64,000 bases of DNA, taken from contig NZ_FOWE01000009.1 in NCBI RefSeq assembly GCF_900115395.1, positions 206,477 through 270,476 on the forward strand, given 5' to 3'. A program made the translations under genes and the position numbers. The notes under the pieces are model-generated. The model was not told the origin of the DNA, did no database searches, and saw only the letters and a list, made by a program, of their open reading frames with translations. Each line of letters starts with the position of its first letter. The first letter of the stretch is position 1. Positions 1-7,441 of this stretch are shown one piece after another. The stretch comes from Geodermatophilus obscurus (GTDB lineage Bacteria; Actinomycetota; Actinomycetes; Mycobacteriales; Geodermatophilaceae).

Positions 1-161
1 ACCCGCTGGCCTCCTCCGGCGTGCGGCTGATGACGCAGCTGTCGCGCCAGTTCGCCGAGCGGCCCGACGTCCGCTACGGCCTGACCGCCATGTGCGTGGG
101 CCTGGGCATGGGTGCCACCGTGATCTGGGAGAACCCGAACTGGGAAGGGGCGGCGAAGTGA
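1..161 (+). CDS. Acetyl-CoA acyltransferase (thiolase), C-terminal end only
   Basis: Only the last 52 codons are inside the window (frame beginning at base 3, TGA at 159-161). They encode the C-terminal thiolase segment with the MCVGLGMGA active-site loop; in this family the Cys and the glycine-rich CxGxGxG turn form the second catalytic site. The enzyme performs the last, thiolytic step of fatty-acid beta-oxidation, releasing acetyl-CoA. Its stop codon overlaps the GTG start of the following FadB-type gene by two bases (GTGA), as expected for a translationally coupled fadA-fadB pair. The N-terminal catalytic Cys lies outside the window, so the exact thiolase subclass cannot be decided. Confidence 0.85.
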   Translation, partial: PLASSGVRLMTQLSRQFAERPDVRYGLTAMCVGLGMGATVIWENPNWEGAAK

Positions 162-2242
162 CCGCGGTGTTCGAGAACGAGGTCGTCACCGAGGCGCGGG
201 TCCGCTACATGCGGGTGCCCGGGCTGGCCGGTGAGATCGCCCTGGTCACCCTGGACAACGGGCACGACCACACCCGCCCGTCGACCTTCGGCCCCGGCGG
301 ACTGGCGTCCCTGGACGCCGCGCTCGACGAGATCGCCGCGCACACCCCGGCCCCGGCGGCGATCGCCGTCACCGGCAAGCCGTTCGTCTTCGCCGTCGGC
401 GCGGACCTCTCGGGCGTCCCGGCGGTCACCTCCGCCGGGCAGGCGCGGGAGATCGCCGAGACCGGCCACCGGGTGTTCCGGCGACTCAAGGACTCCGCGG
501 TCCCGACGTTCGCCTTCGTCAACGGCGTCGCGCTCGGCGGCGGCCTGGAGCTGGCCCTGCACTGCCGGTACCGCACGATCGCCTCGACGGCGATGGTCGC
601 CTTCCCCGAGGTCTTCCTCGGGCTGGTGCCCGGGTGGGGCGGCACGCAGCTGCTGCCGAACCTGATCGGCATCGACCCGGCGGTGACGGTCGTGGTCGAG
701 AACGCCCTGGCGCAGAACACGATGACCCGGGCGCCGAAGGCCGCGGCGCTGGGCATCGCCGACGTCGTCCTGGAGCCGGCCGACTTCCTCGAGCGGTCGC
801 TCGAGTGGGCCGTCGGCGTCCTGACCGGCGACGTCGTCGTCTCCCGTCCCGAGGTCGACCGCACCGGCTGGGACGCCGCGATCGAGCGGGCCCGGGCGAT
901 CGTGGCGGCCCGCACCCGCGACGCCTCGCCGGGCGCGCTGCGGGCTGTCGAGCTGCTCGACCTCGCCCGGGACGGCGTCGGTGGTGAGGCGTTCACGGCC
1001 GGCACCGCCGCCGAGGACGACGCGCTCACCGACCTGCTGATGAGCGACGAGCTGCGGGCGAGCCTCTACGCGTTCGACCTGGTCAACAAGCGGGCCAAGC
1101 GGCCGGCCGGGGCTCCCGACCGGAAGCTGGCCCGGAAGGTGACCAAGGTCGGCGTCGTCGGCGCCGGGCTGATGGCGTCCCAGCTGGCGCTGCTGTTCGT
1201 GCGGCAGCTGGAGGTGCCGGTCGTGCTCACCGACATCGACCAGGCGCGCGTCGACAAGGGCGTGGCCTACGTGCGCGGCGAGCTGGAGAAGCTGGCCGGC
1301 CGCGGCCGGCTGTCGCCGGACCGGCTGAACCGGCTCACCGGCCTGGTCAGCGGCTCGCTGGACAAGGCCGCGTTCGCCGACGCCGACCTCGTCATCGAGG
1401 CGGTGTTCGAGGAGATGTCGGTCAAGCAGCAGGTGTTCGCCGAGGTGGAGGCCGTCGTCTCCGCCGAGTGCGTGCTCGCGACCAACACCTCCGCGCTGTC
1501 GGTGACCGAGATGGCCTCCAAGCTCGAGCACCCGGAGCGGGTCGTGGGCCTGCACTTCTTCAACCCGGTCGCGGTCCTGCCGCTGCTGGAGGTCGTGCGC
1601 GCCGAGCAGACCGACGACGCCACGCTGGCCACCGCCTTCGCCGTCGGGAAGTCGCTGAAGAAGTCCTGCGTGCTCACCGCCGACGCCCCGGCGTTCGTGG
1701 TGAACCGCCTGCTCACCCGCTTCCTGGGTGAGGTCACCGCGGCGGTGGAGCAGGGCACGCCGGTGGCGGTGGCCGACCGGGCGCTCGACCCGCTGGGCCT
1801 GCCGATGTCGCCGTTCGACCTGCTGACGCTCGTCGGCCCGCCGGTGGCGCTGCACGTGGCCGAGCGCATGCACGAGGCCTTCCCCGACCGGTTCGCCGTC
1901 GGCGAGGGGCTCAAGCGGATGGTCGAGCTGGGCAAGACGTCGGTCTACTCCGAGCCGAGCGTCGTCGACGCCGACCTCGAGGGCATCGACGCCGGCGACT
2001 CCCCACTCACCGAGGAGCAGGTCCGCGACCGCGCGGTGCGGGCGCTGGCCCAGGAGGTCCGCCTCATGCTCGACGAGGGCGTCGTGCAGGCGGTGCAGGA
2101 CATCGACCTGTGCATGCTGCTGGGCGCCGGCTGGCCGTTCTGGCTGGGCGGGATCTCGGCGTACCTCGACCGCAGCGGCGTCTCCGAGACCGTGACCGGC
2201 CGGCGGTTCCTGCCGGAGGGCGTGGCGAGCCTCCCGGCATGA
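158..2242 (+). CDS. fadB: FadB-type 3-hydroxyacyl-CoA dehydrogenase / enoyl-CoA hydratase
   Basis: This 694-aa bifunctional beta-oxidation enzyme hydrates trans-2-enoyl-CoA and then oxidises the 3-hydroxyacyl-CoA with NAD+. The N-terminal crotonase domain (about residues 10-200) has the oxyanion motif GGGLELALHC near residue 127 and a FPEVFLGLVPGWGG segment carrying a likely catalytic Glu. The dehydrogenase part begins near residue 325 with the Rossmann motif VGVVGAGLMAS, followed by GLHFFNPVAVLPLLEV with the catalytic His and PAFVVNRLL. GTG at 158 is chosen because a GGAAGGGG ribosome site lies 7 nt upstream and the start overlaps the thiolase stop; the open frame extends further upstream but that stretch reads inside the thiolase. 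It is the larger subunit of a trifunctional beta-oxidation complex in related organisms. Confidence 0.92.
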   Translation: MTAVFENEVVTEARVRYMRVPGLAGEIALVTLDNGHDHTRPSTFGPGGLASLDAALDEIAAHTPAPAAIAVTGKPFVFAVGADLSGVPAVTSAGQAREIAETGHRVFRRLKDSAVPTFAFVNGVALGGGLELALHCRYRTIASTAMVAFPEVFLGLVPGWGGTQLLPNLIGIDPAVTVVVENALAQNTMTRAPKAAALGIADVVLEPADFLERSLEWAVGVLTGDVVVSRPEVDRTGWDAAIERARAIVAARTRDASPGALRAVELLDLARDGVGGEAFTAGTAAEDDALTDLLMSDELRASLYAFDLVNKRAKRPAGAPDRKLARKVTKVGVVGAGLMASQLALLFVRQLEVPVVLTDIDQARVDKGVAYVRGELEKLAGRGRLSPDRLNRLTGLVSGSLDKAAFADADLVIEAVFEEMSVKQQVFAEVEAVVSAECVLATNTSALSVTEMASKLEHPERVVGLHFFNPVAVLPLLEVVRAEQTDDATLATAFAVGKSLKKSCVLTADAPAFVVNRLLTRFLGEVTAAVEQGTPVAVADRALDPLGLPMSPFDLLTLVGPPVALHVAERMHEAFPDRFAVGEGLKRMVELGKTSVYSEPSVVDADLEGIDAGDSPLTEEQVRDRAVRALAQEVRLMLDEGVVQAVQDIDLCMLLGAGWPFWLGGISAYLDRSGVSETVTGRRFLPEGVASLPA

Positions 2243-2248
2243 CCTCTC

Positions 2249-2315
2249 GTGCACTTCCGCGGAGGTGCACGGCTGACCGACGGCCCGGGTCCCCGCGTGG
2301 GGCCCGGGCCGTCGG
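2249..2315 (+). terminator. Tandem stem-loops after fadB (terminator)
   Basis: Two hairpins follow the fadB stop. At 2249-2270 a near-perfect 22-bp palindrome has GTGCAC ends and a CCGCGG centre. At 2277-2315 a 17-bp stem (left arm 2277-2294 with one bulged T, right arm 2299-2315, CCCGGGCCGTCGG) closes a GCGT loop. No T-tract follows, which is common in actinobacteria. The position directly after the stop fits transcription termination. Confidence 0.6.
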
Positions 2316-2396
2316 CGTCCCGGGCGGCGGGTCGGCCCCCGGCTCGTGCCCGGACCCCGTCGCGACCCGAACGACCGGCGCCGGATGCCGCCCGTC

Positions 2397-2490
2397 GTCC
2401 TCCCGCACCGCAGCGCGTCCTCCCGCACCGCAGCGCGTCCTCCCGCACCGCAGCGCGTCCTCCCGCACGGTGGGACGTGAGGGAGGACGC
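2397..2490. repeat. 20-bp tandem repeat plus inverted copy between convergent genes
   Basis: The unit TCCCGCACCGCAGCGCGTCC occurs three times head to tail at 2401-2460 with a truncated fourth copy at 2461-2468. Immediately afterwards, 2477-2490 carries the complement of the unit's GCGTCCTCCCGCAC segment with a single mismatch, so each direct copy can pair with the inverted copy. It lies between the convergent fadB and dxs genes and probably acts as a bidirectional terminator. Confidence 0.65.
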
Positions 2491-2527
2491 GCGACGATCA
2501 GGTCACCTGATCCCGGCGGGAGGCCCG

Positions 2528-4474
2528 CTACTGCTGGGCGCCGTCCACGGGCGCGACGGCGGCCGCCTGCTCGGCGCGCTCGGTGACCACCGCGCTCCAC
2601 TCGGCGATCCGGCGGGCGACGTCCTGCTCGGTGAGGCCGACGTCGGCCCGGACCTGCCCGACGCTGCCGTGCTCGAGGAAGGCCTGCGGCAGGCCCACCG
2701 CCCGCACCGGCACGTCGACCTGGCGGTCCTGCAGCGCCCGGCTCAGCGTCGCGCCGACGCCGCCGGCCCGCCCGCCGTCCTCGACGGTCACCACCAGCCG
2801 GTGCCGGGCGGCGAGGTCGAGCAGCTCGTCGGCGACCGGCAGCACCCACCGCGGGTCGACGACGGTGACGCCGATGCCGTGGTCGGCGGCGCGCTCGGCG
2901 GCGGCCAGGCACATCGGCACCATCGAGCCGACGGCGACCAGCAGCACGGTGCTGTCCACTCCCCCACCGTCCCCGTCCGCCCGCTCACCCCGGCGCAGCA
3001 CGTCGACCGGGCCCCGCCGCTCCAGCGCCGGGATGTCGACCGGCGGCGCGCCCTTCGGGAAGCGCACGACCGTCGGCCCGTCGGTCACGGCCACCGCCTC
3101 GCGCACCGCCTCGCGCAGCGTCGGCTCGTCGCGCGGCGCGGCCAGCCGCAGCCCGGGCACCACCGAGCAGATCGACATGTCCCACATGCCGTTGTGCGAG
3201 GCGCCGTCGGCGCCGGTGACGCCGGCGCGGTCGAGGACGACGGTGACCGGCTGGCGGTGCAGCGCGACGTCCATGAGCAGCTGGTCGAACGCCCGGTTGA
3301 GGAACGTGGAGTAGACCGCGACCACCGGGTGCAGGCCGCCCATCGCCATGGCCGCGGCGCTGGTCAGCGCGTGCTGCTCGGCGATGCCCACGTCGAAGGT
3401 GCGGTCGGGGAACCGCTCGGCGAAGGCGGCGAGGCCCGTGGGGTGCAGCATCGCGGCGGTGATCGCCACGACGTCGGCCCGCTCGGCGCCGATGCGCACC
3501 AGCTCGTCGGAGAAGGCCGCCGTCCAGTCGCGGGCGACGGCCGGGCCGACGCCGCTGTCGGGGTCGAAGACGCCGGTGGCGTGCCAGGCGTCGACCTGGT
3601 CGGTCTCGGCCGGCGGGTAGCCGAAGCCCTTGGTGGTGACGGCGTGCACGATCACCGGACCGCCGAAGGACCGCGCCCGGCGCAGCGCCGACTCCATGAC
3701 CTCGACGTCGTGGCCGTCGACGGGGCCGACGTACTTCAGGCCGAGGTCCTCGAACATGCCCTGCGGCGCGAGGACGTCCTTGACGCCCTTCTTCAGGCCG
3801 TGCAGCGCGTCGTAGAGGGCCGAGCCCACCACCGGCGCCCGGTGCAGCGTCTGCCGGATCGCCAGCAGCGCCTGCTCGTAGCCGGGGCGCAGCCGCAGGC
3901 CGGCCAGGAGGTCGGCCACGCCGCCGATCGTCGGCGAGTAGGAGCGGCCGTTGTCGTTGACCACGATGACCACCGGGCGGTCCTTCGCCGCCGCGATGTT
4001 GTTCAACGCCTCCCAGGCCATGCCGCCGGTGAGCGCGCCGTCGCCGATGACCGCCACGACCGGTCGCCGGTCGCCGCGGACGGCGAAGGCCTTGGCCAGC
4101 CCGTCGGCGTAGGACAGCGCGGTGGAGGCGTGGCTGTTCTCCACCCAGTCGTGCTCGCTCTCCGACCGGCTCGGGTAGCCCGACAGCCCCCCGCGCTGGC
4201 GGAGCCGGTCGAAGCCCTCGACCCGGCCGGTGAGCATCTTGTGCACGTAGGCCTGGTGGCCGGTGTCGAAGACGATCGGCTCGCGCGGCGACTCGAACAC
4301 CCGGTGCAGGGCGATGGTGAGCTCGACGGTGCCGAGGTTGGGGCCGAGGTGGCCACCGGTGCGGGCGACGCTGCTGACCAGCGCGTCACGGATCTCCGCC
4401 GCCAGGGCGGGCAGCTGCTCGGCGGGCAGGGCCCGGAGGTCGGCGGGGTCGCGGAGCGAGCGCAGGAGCGACAC
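2528..4474 (-). CDS. dxs: 1-deoxy-D-xylulose-5-phosphate synthase
   Basis: This 648-aa thiamine-diphosphate enzyme condenses pyruvate with glyceraldehyde-3-phosphate to make DXP, the first step of the MEP isoprenoid pathway. Visible family landmarks, in order, are [33 protein letters not shown], the ThDP/Mg2+ motif [25 protein letters not shown], the transketolase-type pyrimidine segment [13 protein letters not shown] and [15 protein letters not shown]. Length matches the family (about 620-650). The start used is GTG at 4474; a GAGGA sequence about 12 nt upstream is only a weak ribosome site, and a TACAGT -10-like element lies at 4536-4541. It converges on fadB across the repeat region. Confidence 0.96.
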   Translation of the reverse strand: MSLLRSLRDPADLRALPAEQLPALAAEIRDALVSSVARTGGHLGPNLGTVELTIALHRVFESPREPIVFDTGHQAYVHKMLTGRVEGFDRLRQRGGLSGYPSRSESEHDWVENSHASTALSYADGLAKAFAVRGDRRPVVAVIGDGALTGGMAWEALNNIAAAKDRPVVIVVNDNGRSYSPTIGGVADLLAGLRLRPGYEQALLAIRQTLHRAPVVGSALYDALHGLKKGVKDVLAPQGMFEDLGLKYVGPVDGHDVEVMESALRRARSFGGPVIVHAVTTKGFGYPPAETDQVDAWHATGVFDPDSGVGPAVARDWTAAFSDELVRIGAERADVVAITAAMLHPTGLAAFAERFPDRTFDVGIAEQHALTSAAAMAMGGLHPVVAVYSTFLNRAFDQLLMDVALHRQPVTVVLDRAGVTGADGASHNGMWDMSICSVVPGLRLAAPRDEPTLREAVREAVAVTDGPTVVRFPKGAPPVDIPALERRGPVDVLRRGERADGDGGGVDSTVLLVAVGSMVPMCLAAAERAADHGIGVTVVDPRWVLPVADELLDLAARHRLVVTVEDGGRAGGVGATLSRALQDRQVDVPVRAVGLPQAFLEHGSVGQVRADVGLTEQDVARRIAEWSAVVTERAEQAAAVAPVDGAQQ

Positions 4475-4535
4475 GGCGCGGCGGTGTCCTCATCTGTCGG
4501 CGGCAGGGGCACGGCTCGTCGAGGGCCGCCGGCCC

Positions 4536-4541
4536 ACTGTA
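4536..4541 (-). promoter_or_regulatory. Putative dxs -10 element (TACAGT)
   Basis: TACAGT on the minus strand fits the actinobacterial TANNNT -10 consensus and would place a transcript start near 4529, giving a dxs leader of about 55 nt. No convincing -35 was identified. Confidence 0.4.
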
Positions 4542-4582
4542 GTCGCGTTCCGGGGACCGCTCCGGCCGAGCGCAAGGGCCGC

Positions 4583-4951
4583 TCAGAGCCGGGGCACCCA
4601 CACCTCGCCGCGCAGCGCGCCGGCCACGACGGTCACCCCGCGGGCGGCGGCGGCCAGGCGCGCGCCCTCCCGCTCGTAGGCACCGACGGCGGCCTCCATC
4701 GCGTCGGGCGGCAGGTGGTCGGCGAGGTCGACCCGGACCGTCCGCCAGCCCGCACGCGCCGCCTCGAGCCCCGCCCCGACGTGGTCACCGGCCATGCGGG
4801 CGAGGAGGACGGGGTAGCGCCGCAGCACCTCGTGCGCCCGGTAGTCCGGCGGCACGAGGTCGAACAGCCAGGTGACCGCCGTGCGCTCCCAGTCGGGCGC
4901 GCCCGGCGGGCGGACCTCCTCCGGCCAGCCCGGCGGCACGCTCGCTCCCAC
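4583..4951 (-). CDS. Conserved hypothetical protein, 122 aa
   Basis: A soluble 122-aa protein of no recognised family. It is rich in Ala, Arg and Glu, has the phrase WLFDLVPPDYRAHEVLRRYP in its first half, and ends in two hydrophobic beta-like stretches (GVTVVAGALRGEVWVPRL). No membrane segment or metal motif is visible. The start is GTG 4951, preceded by CAGACT and a 6-nt spacer, a leaderless arrangement shared by several neighbours, and no ribosome site is present. The even codon-position bias, the -10 element and the separation from dxs support a real gene; the function is unknown. Confidence 0.65.
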   Translation of the reverse strand: MGASVPPGWPEEVRPPGAPDWERTAVTWLFDLVPPDYRAHEVLRRYPVLLARMAGDHVGAGLEAARAGWRTVRVDLADHLPPDAMEAAVGAYEREGARLAAAARGVTVVAGALRGEVWVPRL

Positions 4952-5016
4952 GCCGGCAGTCTGCCGCAGGTCGAAGCGTGTTCGACCCGGCGACCCGGGT
5001 CGTCACCGGGTCGTGA

Positions 5017-5244
5017 TCAGGGACCCGGGCGCTTGAGCCAGAACTGCTCGAAGCCCCAGGTGCCGGCGCCGCTGGAGTGGTAGCTCACCAGCTCCCACCC
5101 CTCGGCACCGAGCCGGTTGAGCACCGAGCTGGTGTCACCCTGCTGCCGCTCGAGCTTGCCGTTGGGCAGCTTGACGCTCACCCCGGCACGCTGGGACTCG
5201 GCGTCGTTGGCCGTGATGACCGAGGCGTACTCCCACGAGGTCAC
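5017..5244 (-). CDS. DUF4177-like small protein
   Basis: This 75-aa protein begins TSWEYASVITAND after the start residue and contains LNRLGAEGWELVSYHSSG, the hallmark of small DUF4177-type proteins (an aromatic-Tyr N-terminus followed by LNxLGAEGWELV). The GTG start (5242-5244) overlaps the TGA of the histidine-phosphatase gene by 4 bp, so the two are probably translationally coupled. It is too short to show any membrane segment. The family has no established biochemical role; assignment rests on the motif seen here. Confidence 0.75.
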   Translation of the reverse strand: MTSWEYASVITANDAESQRAGVSVKLPNGKLERQQGDTSSVLNRLGAEGWELVSYHSSGAGTWGFEQFWLKRPGP

Positions 5245-5837
5245 CGGGACACCGTAGCGACCGCGCTCCCACCGCCCCCGCCCAGCCGGACCCACGGCCC
5301 GGCGCCCGCCCCGGTCGCGGGGTCGTAGGAGAAGACGCTCCCCTGCCCGGGCTGGTCCCGGCGCCGGTCGACGGGCACGCCCAGCACGGAGCACAGCAGG
5401 AGCGTGCCGACCCCGCCGTGGCAGACGACCGCGACGTCGCCTCCGGCACCGGTCACCGCCCGCGCGACCGCCGCGACCACCCGCGCCTGCGCGTCGACCG
5501 CCCGTTCCCACCCGCGGACGCTCTCGGTGGGACGGGCGAAGAACGCCTCCGCCGTGGCCTCGAACTCCGCGGGCGGCAGGAACCCGGTGGCCGAGCGGTC
5601 GTTCTCCCCCAGGTCCGGGTCGACGGTGACCGGCAGCCCGGTGGCCCCGGCCAGCGCGGCCGCCGTCTCCCGCGCCTTGCGCTCGGCGCTGCTGACGACC
5701 CGGGTCAGCAGCGGCACCCACGGCAGGGCGAGCAGGTGCGCCAGCCGGGCACGGCCGGCGTCGGACAGGCCCCACTCGGGGACGGGCACGCCCGGGTCGA
5801 CCCGGACCTCGGGATGGGTGACGACGTGGACCCGCAC
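5241..5837 (-). CDS. Histidine phosphatase family protein (THPE variant)
   Basis: This 198-aa protein has the phosphoglycerate-mutase-like layout: the N-terminal nucleophile motif reads VVTHPEV where most relatives have RHGE, followed by SSAERKARETAAAL (phosphate-binding Arg region), a central DLGENDR and the C-terminal second His motif VVCHGGVGTLLL. The catalytic His and the distal His are kept, while the Arg before the first His is Thr. A subfamily with VTHPEV...VPxWxLSxxGR exists in other bacteria, so it is probably an active but atypical phosphatase of unknown substrate. It is co-transcribed with the DUF4177-like gene downstream (GTGA overlap). The start is GTG 5837. Confidence 0.8.
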   Translation of the reverse strand: MRVHVVTHPEVRVDPGVPVPEWGLSDAGRARLAHLLALPWVPLLTRVVSSAERKARETAAALAGATGLPVTVDPDLGENDRSATGFLPPAEFEATAEAFFARPTESVRGWERAVDAQARVVAAVARAVTGAGGDVAVVCHGGVGTLLLCSVLGVPVDRRRDQPGQGSVFSYDPATGAGAGPWVRLGGGGGSAVATVSR

Positions 5838-5876
5838 GCCCCGGTGCCTACCGCACCGGCGACCCGCGCGGTGTGC

Positions 5877-6086
5877 TCAGGGGCGCCGGTGCCCGGACCG
5901 GTTCTGACCCGACCCCGGGCACCGTGCGGCCTCGGCCCGCCGGCCCTGGCCCCACAGCTCCGGCGCCCAGTCGTGGTCGACGAACACCAGCGGGTCGGTG
6001 ACCTCGTCGTGCCGCTCGTCGGGCGCCCCGCTGTCGCGGCGCTGGGTCGCCTGCCCGCACACCGGGCAGGTGTCGGCGCCGCTCAC
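5877..6086 (-). CDS. Small hypothetical protein with CPVC motif
   Basis: A 69-aa protein starting GTG at 6086, overlapping the stop of the upstream RNA methyltransferase by 4 bp (GTGA). It has a CPVC pair near the N-terminus, an acidic middle (HDEVTDPLVFVDHDWAPELW) and one further Cys, so it could hold a metal only as part of a larger assembly. No family is recognised. The stop-start overlap is the main reason to accept it as a gene; codon usage is consistent with the neighbours. Confidence 0.5.
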   Translation of the reverse strand: MSGADTCPVCGQATQRRDSGAPDERHDEVTDPLVFVDHDWAPELWGQGRRAEAARCPGSGQNRSGHRRP

Positions 6087-7441
6087 GCGGGCTCCAGCAG
6101 GGCCACGCACTCGACGTGCGCGGTCATCGGGAAGGCGTCGAAGGCGCGCAGCGCGGTGAGCCGGTACCCGGCCGCGGCGAAGGCGGCGACGTCGCGGCCC
6201 AGCGACGCCGGGTCGCAGGCCACGTAGACGACGGCGCGCGCCCCGGTGCCGGCGAGCACCCGGCTGACCGCCGGACCCGCGCCGGCGCGCGGCGGGTCGA
6301 GCACGACGACGTCGGGAGCCCCGCCGAGCTCCTCCAGCAGGCCGGTGAGCCCCTCGGCGTCCACCTCGCCCTGCCAGACCTCGGCCTGCGGCAGCCCGGC
6401 CAGGTTCGCCTCCGCCGCGGCGCACGCCCCTTCGTCAGCCTCCACGCACACCACGCGGCCCGACTCGCCCACCGCGGGCGCCAGCGCGCCGCCGAACAGG
6501 CCGGCGCCGGCGTAGAGGTCGAGCACCGTCTCCCCGGGCCGCACCGCCGCCGACCCGGCCACCGCCGACACCAGCGCGTCGGCCGCCGAGCCGTGCACCT
6601 GCCAGAAGCCGGTGCCCTCGACTTCCCAGTCGCGGCCGGCGGCGTGCCGCCCCGCGCGGCCGCCGGCCGCCTCCGGGGCGTCCGCCCCGGCGCGCAGCAC
6701 CCGGGTCGTCGTCGGCACGCCCCGGCGGTCGAGCCGGGTGGTGGTGACCGTCCCCGCGGAGTCGACGGCGACGTCGACCGCCCCGGCGCCGGGCCAGCGG
6801 CGCGTCAGCACCGCCTGCGCGGCGGGCTCGACGGTGATCGGGCAGTCGTCGAGGGGGAACAGGTCGTGGGACCGGTGGCGCCGCAGCCCGGGCGTCCCGG
6901 CCCGGTCGACGGCGAACCGGGCCCGCGACCGCCAGCGCAGCGGCCCGCCCGGGAGCGCCTCGACGACGAGCCCGGCCAGCAGCGGGTCGGCGGGCTCGAG
7001 CCCGCCCAGCCGGCTGAGCTGCTCGCGGACGACGTCGGCCTTGAGCCGCCGCTGCCCCTCCCAGGACACGTGCTGCCAGTCGCAGCCGCCGCAGCGCCCG
7101 GGCCCGCTGTACGGGCACGGCCGCTCGACCCGGTCGGGCGAGGCCTCGAGCACCTCGACGGCGTCGGCCCGGCAGTAGCCGGGCTGGCGGTCCTCGGTGA
7201 CCCGCACGCGCACCCGCTCACCGGGCAGCGCGTGCCGGACGAACACCACCCGGCCCTCGTGGCGTGCCACGCAGTGCCCGCCGTGCGCGACCTGCCCGAC
7301 GGCGACCTCGAACTCCCGCCCGGTCCACCCCGCCCCACGCTCGGGACGGGACGCACGGGCGGCACGGGACCGGCGGCCGGCCCCGCCCGGAGGCTCGGCC
7401 CGAGCTCGCGAGGGGTGAGGGGGGCGGGGTCCTTCAGCCAT
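6083..7441 (-). CDS. TRAM-domain class I SAM-dependent RNA (uracil-5-)methyltransferase
   Basis: A 452-aa RumA/TrmA-type methyltransferase that methylates C5 of a uridine in rRNA or tRNA. After a basic, low-complexity N-terminus comes a TRAM domain (about residues 43-100), then a cysteine cluster CPYSGPGRCGGCDWQ typical of the [4Fe-4S] members, the SAM-binding motif LDLYAGAGLFGG, DPPRAGAGPAV and the catalytic-Cys motif YVACDPASLGRDV near the end. The target nucleoside is not decidable from sequence. The ATG at 7441 overlaps the end of the KimA-like gene by 8 bp; the first 15 or so codons coincide with a dispersed repeat, so the true N-terminus is uncertain. It corresponds in gene order to Rv2689c. 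Confidence 0.88.
   Translation of the reverse strand: MAEGPRPPHPSRARAEPPGGAGRRSRAARASRPERGAGWTGREFEVAVGQVAHGGHCVARHEGRVVFVRHALPGERVRVRVTEDRQPGYCRADAVEVLEASPDRVERPCPYSGPGRCGGCDWQHVSWEGQRRLKADVVREQLSRLGGLEPADPLLAGLVVEALPGGPLRWRSRARFAVDRAGTPGLRRHRSHDLFPLDDCPITVEPAAQAVLTRRWPGAGAVDVAVDSAGTVTTTRLDRRGVPTTTRVLRAGADAPEAAGGRAGRHAAGRDWEVEGTGFWQVHGSAADALVSAVAGSAAVRPGETVLDLYAGAGLFGGALAPAVGESGRVVCVEADEGACAAAEANLAGLPQAEVWQGEVDAEGLTGLLEELGGAPDVVVLDPPRAGAGPAVSRVLAGTGARAVVYVACDPASLGRDVAAFAAAGYRLTALRAFDAFPMTAHVECVALLEPA

Noticed and set aside
74..2428. A 784-codon open frame on the minus strand opposite fadB
   Set aside because: It is Arg/His/Gln-rich low-complexity text typical of the antisense of GC-rich genes, while the plus strand encodes an unmistakable FadB.
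2249..5083. A 944-codon plus-strand frame opposite dxs
   Set aside because: Composition is compatible only with an antisense shadow; dxs motifs on the minus strand are complete.
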